Source of the DNA: Armigeres subalbatus
Taxonomy: Eukaryota; Arthropoda; Insecta; Diptera; Culicidae
NCBI RefSeq assembly: GCF_024139115.2
Contig: NC_085141.1
Coordinates: 390,152,632 to 390,216,631 of the forward strand
Reading direction: 5' to 3'
Length of the DNA: 64,000 bases
The translations under genes were made by a program, and so were the position numbers. This document shows positions 10,901 through 22,900 of this stretch, piece after piece; the first letter of the stretch is position 1, and every line of letters starts with the position of its first letter. A model generated the notes under the pieces. The model worked only from the letters and a program-made list of their open reading frames with translations, did no database searches and was not told the origin of the DNA.

Positions 10901-13900
10901 CATTCAAGAGGCTCGAAAGGCTCAAAAGTGTTTTTTAAAAATACTCTGAAGCCTCCTTTCAGGGGGCTCAAAAATCGCATTCAATAGGCTCGGAAGACTC
11001 TTTCCAAGAGGCTTGGAAACCTCCTTTCAAGAACTCGAAAACGTCCCATCGAGATGCTCGGAATTCTTTTTATAAGAAGCTTGGATGCCTTTTGAAAATG
11101 GCTCAGATGCGTCCTTTCAAGATACTCAGAACCCTCCTTTAGAGTGACTCGGAAGCCTTCCATAAAATGGCTCGTAAGGTCTTTCAAGAAGCTCGGAAGC
11201 CTCCTTTCAAGAGGCTCGGAAGCCTTCTTTCAAGAGGCTCGAAAGCCTTTTTCAAGAGTCTCGGAAGCCACCTGTCAAGAGGTGCGGAAGCTACCTTTCA
11301 AGAGGCTCGGAAACCTTTTTTTAAAAGGCTCGGAAGCCTCCTTTCAAGTGGCTCGGAAGCCTTTTTGAAGAGGCTCGGGAGCCTCCTTTCAAGAGGCTTG
11401 GAAGCCTCCATTCCTCAGGCTCTGAAGCCTTCTTTCAAGAGGCGCGGAAGCATCCTTTTAAGAAGTGCGGAAGTCTCTTTTCAACAGGCTCGGAAGCCTT
11501 TTTTCAAGAGGCTCGGAAGCCTCCTTTCAAGAGGCTCGGAAGCCTCCTTTCAAGAGGTTCGGAAGCCTCCTTTTAAGAGGCTCGAAAGCCTCCTTTCAAG
11601 AGGCTCGAAAGCCTCCTTACAAGAGGCTCGAAAGCCTCCTTTCAAGAGGCTCGAAAACCTCCTTTCAAGAGGCTCGAAAGCCTCCTTTCAAGAGGCTCGA
11701 AAGCCTCCATTCAAGAGGCTCGAAAGCCTCCTTTCAAGAGGCTCGAAAGCCTCCTTTCAAGAGGCTCGAAAGCCTCCTTTCAAGAGGCTCGAAAGCCTCC
11801 TTTCAAGAGGTTCGAAAGCCTCTTTTCAAGAGGCTCGAAAGCCTCCTTTCAAGAGGCTCGAAAGCCTCCTTTCAAGAGGCTCGAAAGCCTCATTTCAAGA
11901 GGCTCATTTCCATAGGCTCAGAAGCCTAATTTCAAGACGCTCGGAAGCCTGCCTTGATGGGTTTTAGAAGCCTTTTTTCGAGAGGCTCAGAACCCTCTCT
12001 TCAAGGGGCTCGTAATTCTTTTTTCAAGCAGCTCAGAGGCTTCCTTTCAAGATGCTGGAACGCTCCCTTTTAAGTGGGTCGAAAGCCGCCTTTCAAGAGA
12101 CTCGAAAGCCTATCTCCAAGTGGCTTGGAGGGTTCTCTCGGAAGAGGAGCGGAATCCTACTTCCAAAAGGTTCGGAAGCCTCCTTTCAACATGCTTGGAA
12201 GCCTTCAATAGTCACAACAGTCCCTACAGTCAGTCCCTCGATGTAAGAACTTAATTTTAATTGGGAAGTTTAAAAAAATGAAAATTTCAGAAAAGTTTAT
12301 GGAGAGCCATATATTCCGTTAGTTTTCAGGTCCATTTTTCATATACTTGAAGAGTTACGATTATTTTCATTTACAGCAAATAAATCATAGGGGGTACCTC
12401 AATTAATGCAAAAGTTCGAAGGGGTACCTCTCAAGAAAAAGGTTGAGAACCGCTGATATAGACCATAAACAACATTATTTTACGTTTCATTGGACGTAGC
12501 TTGCTGGATGTAACCTTTCAATTTTGTCAGTCAAATAACACTTCAATGTCACCGAAAAAAGCCATTTTAGAGGCTAAGTTAGTTGAAACCCCGCGATGAT
12601 TAAATCAAACAATAATTGTAAATAAATAACAATGTCGGGTGGCCCGAAATATAGGTAATTCACTTTGATTGAACTGCGTCATGAGCCGAACGATTCATAA
12701 GCCCAAAAATGTCGTTTGGCCGAAAAATGGCGTATGTTTAACTGGCCACATAACCAAAAAAATCATATCATATCTCATTTCTGATTTCTCACTTCTCACT
12801 CCGTTCTTCTCTCATTTACAGTGAGATGCGAGACATGAGGAGTGAGGAAAGTTAAATGAAACTTCTCACTTCTCACTCTTTATTTCTCAATTTTCACTGT
12901 GAAAAAGAAGAAATTTGAAGATGTAAGAAATAAAAAATGATTTATTTCCCCTTCTCACTTCTCCCGGTGAAAAATGAGGATTGCGATGTGAGAATGATAA
13001 ATGAGATGTCTTACTGATCATTTTGCCGATAATGCTGCTTGGCCGAAATGGTCGTTCAGAAGAAAGGGTCATTTAGTTGGAAATTATTTTGATCGAACTG
13101 GTAGTACAGTTAAAAATGTCGTTTTACCGGAAATATCATCTGACCAAAAGTCATGTGGTCGAAAATGCCATTTGGCCTAAATGGTCGTTTGGCAGAAGGG
13201 CCATTTGACTCAGAATGTCATTCGGCTGAACGGCCCATGAGGCTTAAATAGTTGTTTGGCCGAGCAATAGAGAATGTAATGATAGTCGAGAAATAAAAAA
13301 TAAGCCATGAGAAGTGAGAAATGTGAAATGAGATCTTTTTACTTCTTACTTTATGCTTCTCATTTTTCTCATTTTTCTCTTCTCACTTCGCACTGAGAAG
13401 TGAGGAATGAGGAGCGAGTAGTGAGATATGAGGGAAGAGAAGTGAGGAATGAAGCCTTTTACTTCTCACTCTTTTTTCTCAATTATCAGTGTAGAAAGGC
13501 AGAAATTTGGAAAGAGAAGTAATAATGAGGAATGCAAGGGAGAAAAGAGACGTCTCACTATTTAATTCTTATTTCTCACATGTTAAATGAAGGTTGCGAA
13601 GTGAGAAGTGTTTAATTTGACGTCTCACCAGTCAGCATTATATGTACGCATTTCTCACTTCTCACTTCTGACTGTGGAAAAGTGAGAAGTGCGAAGTGAG
13701 AAATAGGATGCGAGATATGATGAGTGAGAAGTAAGACGTCTCACTTCTTACTTATAATTTTTTTTCTTTTGATTTCTCATTTCTCACTTCTCATTCCTTA
13801 CTCCTCATTTCTCAATTAGCATTAAATACTCCACAGTTTTCACATTTACTATTATTTAGCAAACCACATTTTCGGCCGTATGACCCGTGCGCCGAATTGA

Positions 13901-16900
13901 CAGTTTCGGGCAATTGGCTCTTTCTGCCAAACAACAATTTCGGAAAAAACGGCATTTTCGGTCAATTGACAAGTTCGGACAGGCAACCCTTTCCGTAAAA
14001 CGGCATTTTAGGACAAATGATCTGTTCGAACTAACGGACTTTTCGGCTAAAGGACCAGTTTGACCGAACGACATCATCGCAGTTCATTAAATTTCATAAA
14101 CAATTCACTACGGTTAAGTTAAAAAAAAAATGATTCATATTTGATGTTCAATACCGTGCCGTAAATGCGTTTTCTTTTCGGCAAGAAGCACCCAATGTTT
14201 ATGGTTTATGATTATGCAATTTTGTGTTCTCTAAAAACAATTGAGAATTCGGCCTACATGTATGCATTTGACCTGCAGTTGTTAAAAATCACTTTAAAAT
14301 GTCTGGCATGATAGGATTTCCTACAAATAAATAATTACAATCTTCCATACAGCAATATATGCACGTTTATTATTTATTCAGAGGGCATCTCCGTGATAAC
14401 GAATACCGGGCAGTCATCCATTCCTATCGACCAAATCAACCGTGTCTAACAGGAATAAACAGAGCTCTCTCGCAATGAAAAAAAGTCTTTATTCCACTTT
14501 ATGGTAGCATCGCCTTTCTCATACGTTAGAATAAAAAAGGCAACAATAAATAAAATTAAGTTCATTGATAGGAAGATAAGTCCGACTTCAATTTGATGAC
14601 TGTATTTTTCTCATATCAGAGAATTCATGATCAGAGAAACGACTGGTATGACGGCGAATGTGAGCAGTTAGTAGAAGAGAAGAATGCAGCATGGGCGAGA
14701 TTGCTGCAACACCGCACGAGGGCGAACGAGGCACGATACAAACGGGCGCGGAACAGACAAAACTCGATTTTCCGGAGGAAAAGCGCCAGCAGGAAGATCG
14801 AGACCGTGACGAGACGGAGCAACTGTACCGCGCTAATAACACATGGAAGTTTTTTGAGAAGTTGAACCATTCACGTAAGGGTTACGTGCCACAGCCTGAT
14901 ATGTGTAAGGACCTAAACGGGAACCTTCTTTCGAACGAGCATGAGGTGATCCAAAGATGGCGGCAGCACTACGAAGAGCACCTGAATGGCGATATGGCAG
15001 ACAACGGTGGCGGTATGGTAATGAACCTAGGAGCACGCGCGCAGGACATGCGACTTCCGGCTCCGAATCTCCAGGAAATCCAGGAGGAGATCGGCCGGCT
15101 GAAAAACAACAAAGCCCCTGGAGTTGACCAACTACCAGGAGAGCTGTTTAAACACGGTGGTGAAGCACTGGCTAGAGCGCTGCATTGGGTGATTACCAAG
15201 GTTTGGGAGGATGAGGTTCTGCCGCAAGAGTGGATGGAAGGTGTCGTGTGTCCCATCTACAAAAAGGGCGATAAGCTGGATTGTAGCAACTACCGCGCAA
15301 TCACACTGCTGAACGCCGCCTACAAGGTACTCTCCCAAATTTTATGCCGTCGACTAACACCAATTGCAAGAGAGTTCGTGGGGCAGTACCAGGCGGGATT
15401 TATGGGTGAACGCTCTACCACAGACCAGGTGTTCGCCATACGTCAGGTATTGCAGAAATGCCGCGAATACACACATCATCTATTTATCGACTTCAAAGCC
15501 GCATATGATACAATCGATCGGGACCAGCTATGGCAGCTAATGCACGAAAACGGATTTCCGGATAAACTGATACGGTTGATCAAGGCGACGATGGATCGGG
15601 TGGTGTGCGTAGTTCGAGTTTCAGGGGCATTCTCGAGTCCCTTCGAAACCCGTAGAGGGTTACGGCAAGGTGATGGTCTTTCGTGTCTGCTATTCAACAT
15701 CGCTTTGGAGGGAGTAATACGAAGGGCAGGGATTGACACGAGTGGTACGATTTTCACGAAGTCCGTCCAGTTATTTGGTTTCGCCGACGACATTGATATC
15801 ATGGCACGTAACTTTGAGAGGATGGAGGAAGCCTACATCAGACTGAAAAGCGAAGCTAAACGGATTGGACTAGTCATCAACACGTCGAAGACGAAGTACA
15901 TGATAGGAAGAGGCTCAAGAGAGGTCAATGTGAGCCACCCACCACGAGTTTCTATCGGTGGTGACAAAATCGAGGTGGTTGAAGAATTCGTGTACTTGGG
16001 CTCACTGGTGACCGCCGATAACGATACCAGCAGAGAAATTCGGAGACGCATAGTGGCTGGAAATCGTACGTACTTTGGACTCCGCAAGACGCTTCGATCG
16101 AATAGAGTTCGCCGCCGTACCAAACTGACTATCTACAAAACGCTTATAAGACCGGTAGTTCTCTAGGACACGAGACCTGGACGATGCTCGTGGAGGACCA
16201 ACGCGCACTTGGAGTTTTCGAAAGGAAAGTGTTGCGTACCATCTATGGTGGGTTGCAGATGGCGGACGGTACGTGGAGGAGGCGAATGAACCACGAGTTG
16301 CATCAGCTGTTGGGAGAACCATCCATCGTTCACACCGCGAAAATCGGAAGACTGCGGTGGGCCGGGCACGTAGCCAGAATGTCGGACAGTAATCCGGTGA
16401 AAATGGTTCTCGACAACGATCCGACGGGAACAAGAAGGCGAGGTGCACAGCGGGCAAGGTGGATCGATCAGGTGGAGGACGACTTGCGGACCCTCCGCAG
16501 ACTGCATGGTTGGCGAAGTGCAGCCATGAACCGAGCTGAATGGAGAAGTCTTTTATGTGCAGCACAGGCCACTCTGGCCTTAGCCTGATGATAAATAAAT
16601 AAATTTTTCTCATAACTCAAGAACGAATTTCCAATTAATTGATAATAACACAAAAATGTGTTGTCAAATAAAACAAAATGTGTTGTCGCTGTAAAACAAT
16701 CAAATAAAGTTAAAGGGACATCATTTCTTGTGAATGTGATTTGTTTTGAGTAAATTAATAAAAGTTTTATAGAAAAAGATTTCTAACATGTTGTTAAATT
16801 CCAATGAACGTAAAACCTTTCGCCCAACGTTGGAGAACGAGAAAAGCAAGAACAGTATCCAAAATAATCCATTTATATTTCATGCTCAACGCAGAACAAC

Positions 16901-19900
16901 AGAAATATCCAAACAAACTCGGGGCAGCTTCCGAACAAAAAGCGCCAAACAACGCACTCCACCTAGACAATGAAAATCCCCCCTCCCGCCTGTACTCCAC
17001 ATAATGGGCATCAAACACCGGATTTTCGAGAGAAAATTATTATTATTCCAAAACAGTTTTTGAACGACCTCGCGGTAACGGCTGAACACGAGCTTACACT
17101 CCCCCCGATTTCCAGTGGTCCCCCCCCCAATACCCCATCATTATATTTCAACAGTTGAACGCGCGTCTCCTCCAGGCACTACTGGTTCTGTTCTTGCCAT
17201 CGCCGTCGTTGCCGCGTCGCAGTCATCTACTATTTACAATTCTCAAATTCTCCAACGACCGCAACAACGATGATGGTAACGAGCAAGGCGACGTCCACGA
17301 ATGACAGATTGATGCCATCAGAGTATGAGCGCGAAAAAAAAAACTTCAGATCATAATGCGAAGGTAATGTAGACCTAACATGTAGGGTAGAGGTGCCTGT
17401 TTCTGGGCATTCCGTAGTCGATGGTTGTTAATCAAAATCTGTGAATTGATTCAGAAGAAAACAACAAACGACTGGAATGAAAAAAATGTGGAAAATCGCC
17501 AATCACGGGCACGTCTACCCTTCACGCAAGCATTCGCGTTTCAATTGTACGTGGCCCGCGCACCGCACGGCTCCAACTGATGAAATGAAAGCATAATAAT
17601 AAAGAATTCATAATCGTGAAAAAAGCACTTTGAATGAAAACAATGATAAATTTTTCAAACGGCGCGCACATTTGCGCGTTATTTGGAATACTGAATAGGC
17701 AACCTGCTGGCGAGTAATCTTGGTCGCAGCTCAAAGGTGGAAAACAACAATTCGGATGGTGTAACGGCGACGACTGCGATTGATAGGAACGATCGTTCCA
17801 ATGACACACCACATGCCTCCCCTACTCAAACCCCATGTCATCCTGAGCTTCTGTTATTGAGCTTGACTCAAGTTGAAGAAACATAACAAATGGGAACATT
17901 GTTCAACGTCCGTCGTCGTCGTCGTCGTCGCGGTCCTCATCACTCACTCGGCCGGTCATCCATGAATCAGGAGACACGTGATTTGTCTTCTCCGTATGCA
18001 ACTTTTGTACAATAATGGCAGGCAACACTTACCTCAGAGCCGCGGGACCAGGCCGCCACAATCGAGTTGCAGGTCAGTAGCTCCTTCTCGGCCTTCATGC
18101 ACGATCGGCCAAATTCGCGGGACATGATCTCCAGCTCCGGCGTCGAGCCCTGGCACTCGTACAGAATGATGTGCTTCATGAACGGCAGATTGGAGCGCGA
18201 CTCGATCACGGGTTCGTACTGGCGAGAAAGAGAAAGAAAGGAAACAAACGATCAAGATCATCTTCATCAACAACAGAAACGGGCGCTTCTTTTCGGACTC
18301 GGACGGATTGGATGCAAAAATATTTCGGTTTCGATTTGACTGCGCGTTCCATCGAGCCGAAGAAAGCCCGGGAGAAGGAAAATCGGAGCAATGGGAAATA
18401 AAGATTGTTTTTAATTGTTTCGAGATTCGTGAGAATCGACTTAATTAATGGCGATGGTCGAGAATGGGAAATCGGTGCTGCAGTAGCGTCATGGGCTCCA
18501 ACGACTCCGGAGCCGAAGGAACACAGAAAAAAAAGCATAATAAAAACCGATTAAACTTTATGCTGCCTTCCTGGGTTTGCGGGGTTCGGGTGCCGTGGCT
18601 TAACCACGAGGGGAAGAGTTGGTGCTTCCTCGTTCGTTGGGGGAAACGTCTAAATTGGTGAGAAAAATCTTCTTTTTGTGGCATTAAGTGAAGTTTATGA
18701 AGTTATAAAAATTAGGCTTTTAATGGCGGTGCGGAGCCGGGTGCAATATTGTTTGGAAAACAACTGACTTTGTTGGAAGTATGTTATTGAATCAATTGAG
18801 GCTTTCTTTTGATTGATTGCTTAACGGTGTAATTTCTATCGAGATAAAAACAGAGCAAATAAAATAACCGGGTTCAAATATTTTTCATACAATTTTGCAA
18901 TTGTTGTCTGGGCTCCAAAAAACAAAAGGCAAACTAAAGCGAAATTAGTATCTTCATTCAGATTAATTAAAAACAGAAATCATTCCCAGCACAAACATCA
19001 GTCAGAAGTGCCTTACTTAAGATTTCTCAAATCATTTATTTTTAGGAAGAGCTTCTCCTACGTGAATCTCTAAATAAAGAGGTGCACCGCCGGACCACAC
19101 CACCCACAGTTTATGGCGCCACTCCAACGCCAAAATGTTTGCAACGGCACTCTGCTCCCGAAAAATTCTCCACAAAAAATCGGTCCACAAATAGGTTCAC
19201 AAAAAATCGCAGTAGTATGTATAAAAAAATAAAAAAAAATATTTCTGATGTTTCAAAATCGAAAAAAAAGTCTTAGGTATGTTATTACTTTCAGTTCTTA
19301 CTTTTACTTCCACTATTCAATTACATATTGAAATCCAATTTGTAATAACCGATGCGTACTTCGTCTTTTTCTTGGAAAACTTTTCATTTTTTGTGTCAAT
19401 GAAATAGCATTGCCCGTCAATGTTGAATGCTTTTGTTTCCGCCATCACCGTCGCCCCACATCACTATCAAGAATAGATCGTAAAATTTTCTGTTCCACCT
19501 CAATAATACTGCCACAGTCACTTTCGTCATCCCACGCCATCATCAAATCCCGTAACAATCGTCCCATTTCAATTGTTTACCGCCTAAAAGCAAACATCTT
19601 CCATCTCCCGGACTCATTGCGCTCGTTACACTTTGATAGGAAAAACAAAGAACCACCGCACTGCCATCCGCGCCCGATTTAGGTGCCCTCCTTCCCTTCC
19701 CACCGCGCGTCACGATTCAAATCGAAATCATTCCTACTTTGACTGTACCAGCCTGCCGCACTTACCCGTATCATGTGGTGCTTCCGCACGAACTGGTCCA
19801 GCTTGAACATCTTGCACCATCGGAGGTTGTCGTCCCCCATCGGTATCTCGACGTCTTTGTTGCGCAGCTCCAGCGTTCGCGTCCGCGAGTCCAACTCGAT

Positions 19901-22900
19901 TGGGACCTGGTTCACCCGCTGGGTCAGAAAGATGGGCACCGAGTCCTTGAAGGCCTCGTTCGGATCCGGCAGCGTTCCGATGGCTTGGGCACCGTTCTTC
20001 GGATCACGGTTGTGGTACATGTAGATGATCCGGATGGTGTCGTTCTGCGGAAAAAAAGGGAAAAACGCGACGGATTAGAAAAGCCGTGAAAAAATCAAAA
20101 TAATTGGATGGAAGTTGTAACCAATTCAAGTGTACTGTTTATTCGAGCGGGAATCGGAGTTGTCAACGTTCTGGAAGTCGGAATAATGGTGCGGCGCTTG
20201 AATACATTAGACGATTTACTCCCGGGACCGCCACCGCCGCTGGCAGCAGCCGGCTGCTATCGAGGCACTTATTCCTTTCCAATTATCAGCTTATTCAAAT
20301 GTAAATTTATTTAAATCTCTTCCTCTCTGGGCTGCACATAGAGACGATGGCACTGAATGGCCCAACGGGCACTGACTTGACTGCAGCGCAACTATAGCGA
20401 CATACTCCATAAATACTGGATGATAGACAAGCAAGCCATCATCCTTCCGGAGTGGGAACTGAGCCTGCAATCGATGGAGCATTTGATTGCGGACTCAGGA
20501 CCCAGGAAGAAAGCAATGAGGTCAGCAGCAAAGACTCACTCTTCCGATCGGCGCCCCCGAACTCGAAACTCTCTTCCCTCTGTTAGCAGTAAATCGCGTT
20601 GGGAGCTCCCTCGTAGCCGAGATTTATTCCAACCAACTCCTTAAACATCTGCGCTTCTCTCGTTCCCTAACTCATCAAATTCACATGCCCTCGTCCGGGA
20701 TGGTGAAAATCTGGCAAACCATCGAGTAACAAGCAGCTCAAGCAGTTACTGTATCTCTGTCTCGTTGTCCGTCCCTGTTTCTCTCTGGAGGCCGCTGCTG
20801 CTGGTCGAGCACGGCGCGCTATAAGCGTTTTATAATTTAAATTTGCATTCATAACAGCGCAATTTTGATATTTGCATAAATTCATCTCTGTTGCCCGCTG
20901 TTGCCATATCTCGTTGTTGCTTCCCCCACCGCACCGGCACAGATAGACGCCGTGTCCTACTGCACCGAATGAAGTTGGTGAAATGTAGCAAAAGCAAACG
21001 ACCACCGTTGTCGGCTCGGGAGGTGAATCTCATTTACCATCCCCCAATTTAGAGTTAGGACGTAGTGAATTGCAGAGAGGTTTAGAACCATTAGTAGCGT
21101 TGTCCATTGGATGACTTGGATGATCTCTCGCTTTCTTCACTTGCATCGCATTCTGCGACTGGGTCATTGCCTCCTCGCAACTTAGCGATAATTAGGAACT
21201 TCCATGTTTATGAGTAAAGTTACAATTTTTACATTGCCCAGTGAGTCAAATGAACTTCAAACACGATTTTTTTTCGATGTTTTTCCTCATTCTAACAGAC
21301 ATTTTGAATAAATATTCAATAGGAAGGAACATTTATTTTTATAAATTTTGGCGTATTTTCTACCTAAAATTATTCAAAAGAACAGAAAGATTTCTTTGAC
21401 TACTAAATAAGATGTCAAATCAATCCTCCATTCGCTTGCGCTTGGAATCCTTTTCAAGAATGATAGATTCTAATCAAAAAAATATTATGTTTAAATGACT
21501 CAAAAATAAATTGAAGAAACGAGTTTGTTTTCCAAAAGTTTTGTTTTCAATTGCTGAAAATTAACTGTTTTAACATAATTTGAAATTGAATTTGATTTGA
21601 TTGCAATCAAAAAATTTGAGCTTTTGATTGAGGACATAAATTGGTAGAGACCTTCATAATTAATAATTATTATAAGCCTTCCAGGTATTAGACAAAAACT
21701 TCCGAAACAACTTTCCTTCACTTCAATCATAACTACTCACCGTGATGGGCACATCCTGGTTGGTGTCGCAGGTGTCCAGCTTTCTGCGGAACCGGAGCAC
21801 CGTGTGGGTTGCATTCTCGTACCCGAGCAGTAGGACATAGTCCTGCGAAGGATCCACGTGCGGTTCGCCGTTGCTGTTCATTTTGAAGTGTCGGTCCTGT
21901 GGTGAAGAAACGGAGGGAAAGAAAAGAAAAAAGCGGGGTCAGCAGTGATTCAACTATCTTCATAAGTGCGGGTTTATCTGAAATTGGTTGGTTGGCCCGC
22001 AGTGCGCAGGAAGCTTGACCAAGTCAAGGTGCTAATTAATTCGCACCGTTGTGCGAAATCTGTGCACAACGTGGGAAGTTTCACGCTCTGCATACTCTGG
22101 CGTATAATTCAGGTGGTTGTGTGAAATAACTCCGCGAGCGGAGACGAATTATCTTGATCGCTTGGCCGAGCCAAACGGGCGGACGCAAGGGAATTGGATA
22201 CTTGAGGAGCTTCCAGGCGAAACACATAAATCGATCACTTTATCGATGGTGTCTTAATTAGATGGTTGGCGAACGGTTGTCGGTAAACGACTACCTTGTA
22301 CAGATGTTGTTCGGCAAATTCGAGAAATCAGCAATGAAAATAGAAATGAAAGGATGTTGAGTTAACGAATTGTTACGACCAGGAGTAAAAAAAAATCGCT
22401 CACATTATTAAAACTTTGAATTGAGCTTCGTTCGCTCGATTCGAGCACTGCTTACAAATGTTGCTCATTAATTATAGAAGTTATCGATCTACCGAGCTGT
22501 CTTTTCCGAGTAATAAATGTGCCATCGGTGCGAAGGCACTGTTCACAATTAGTACTGTTTGCACCCGGCGATGGCTGCATCATGACCATACCGACATGAT
22601 TACCCATTTCCACTGATCAAAAGTTACCTCAGCGGTGCGGAGCATCGTCATGTTTCCTCGAAGTAATCATCAGCCTGACAAACCGGTGGACAGCCGCCAT
22701 TCAAATGATTGATAGGAAAAATATCGATTCGTCTTCTGCGATGGGTAATGTGCGTCAAAAGGAAAAATCTGAAAGGTATTTCTTTCTTTCCAAAAATTAT
22801 TCTCATTGTTACTTGAAACGTTGATTAGAACTAGATAAAAAAACAACCGAGAATATTTTAAGAGAAGTTGAGCGGTTTGAAAAAAATACAAAGTCAATCA

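Noticed and set aside
11167..11967. 266-residue plus-strand open frame (Lys/Arg/Ser-rich)
   Set aside because: Translation of the GGCTCGAAAGCC minisatellite; overlapping frames give equivalent peptides.
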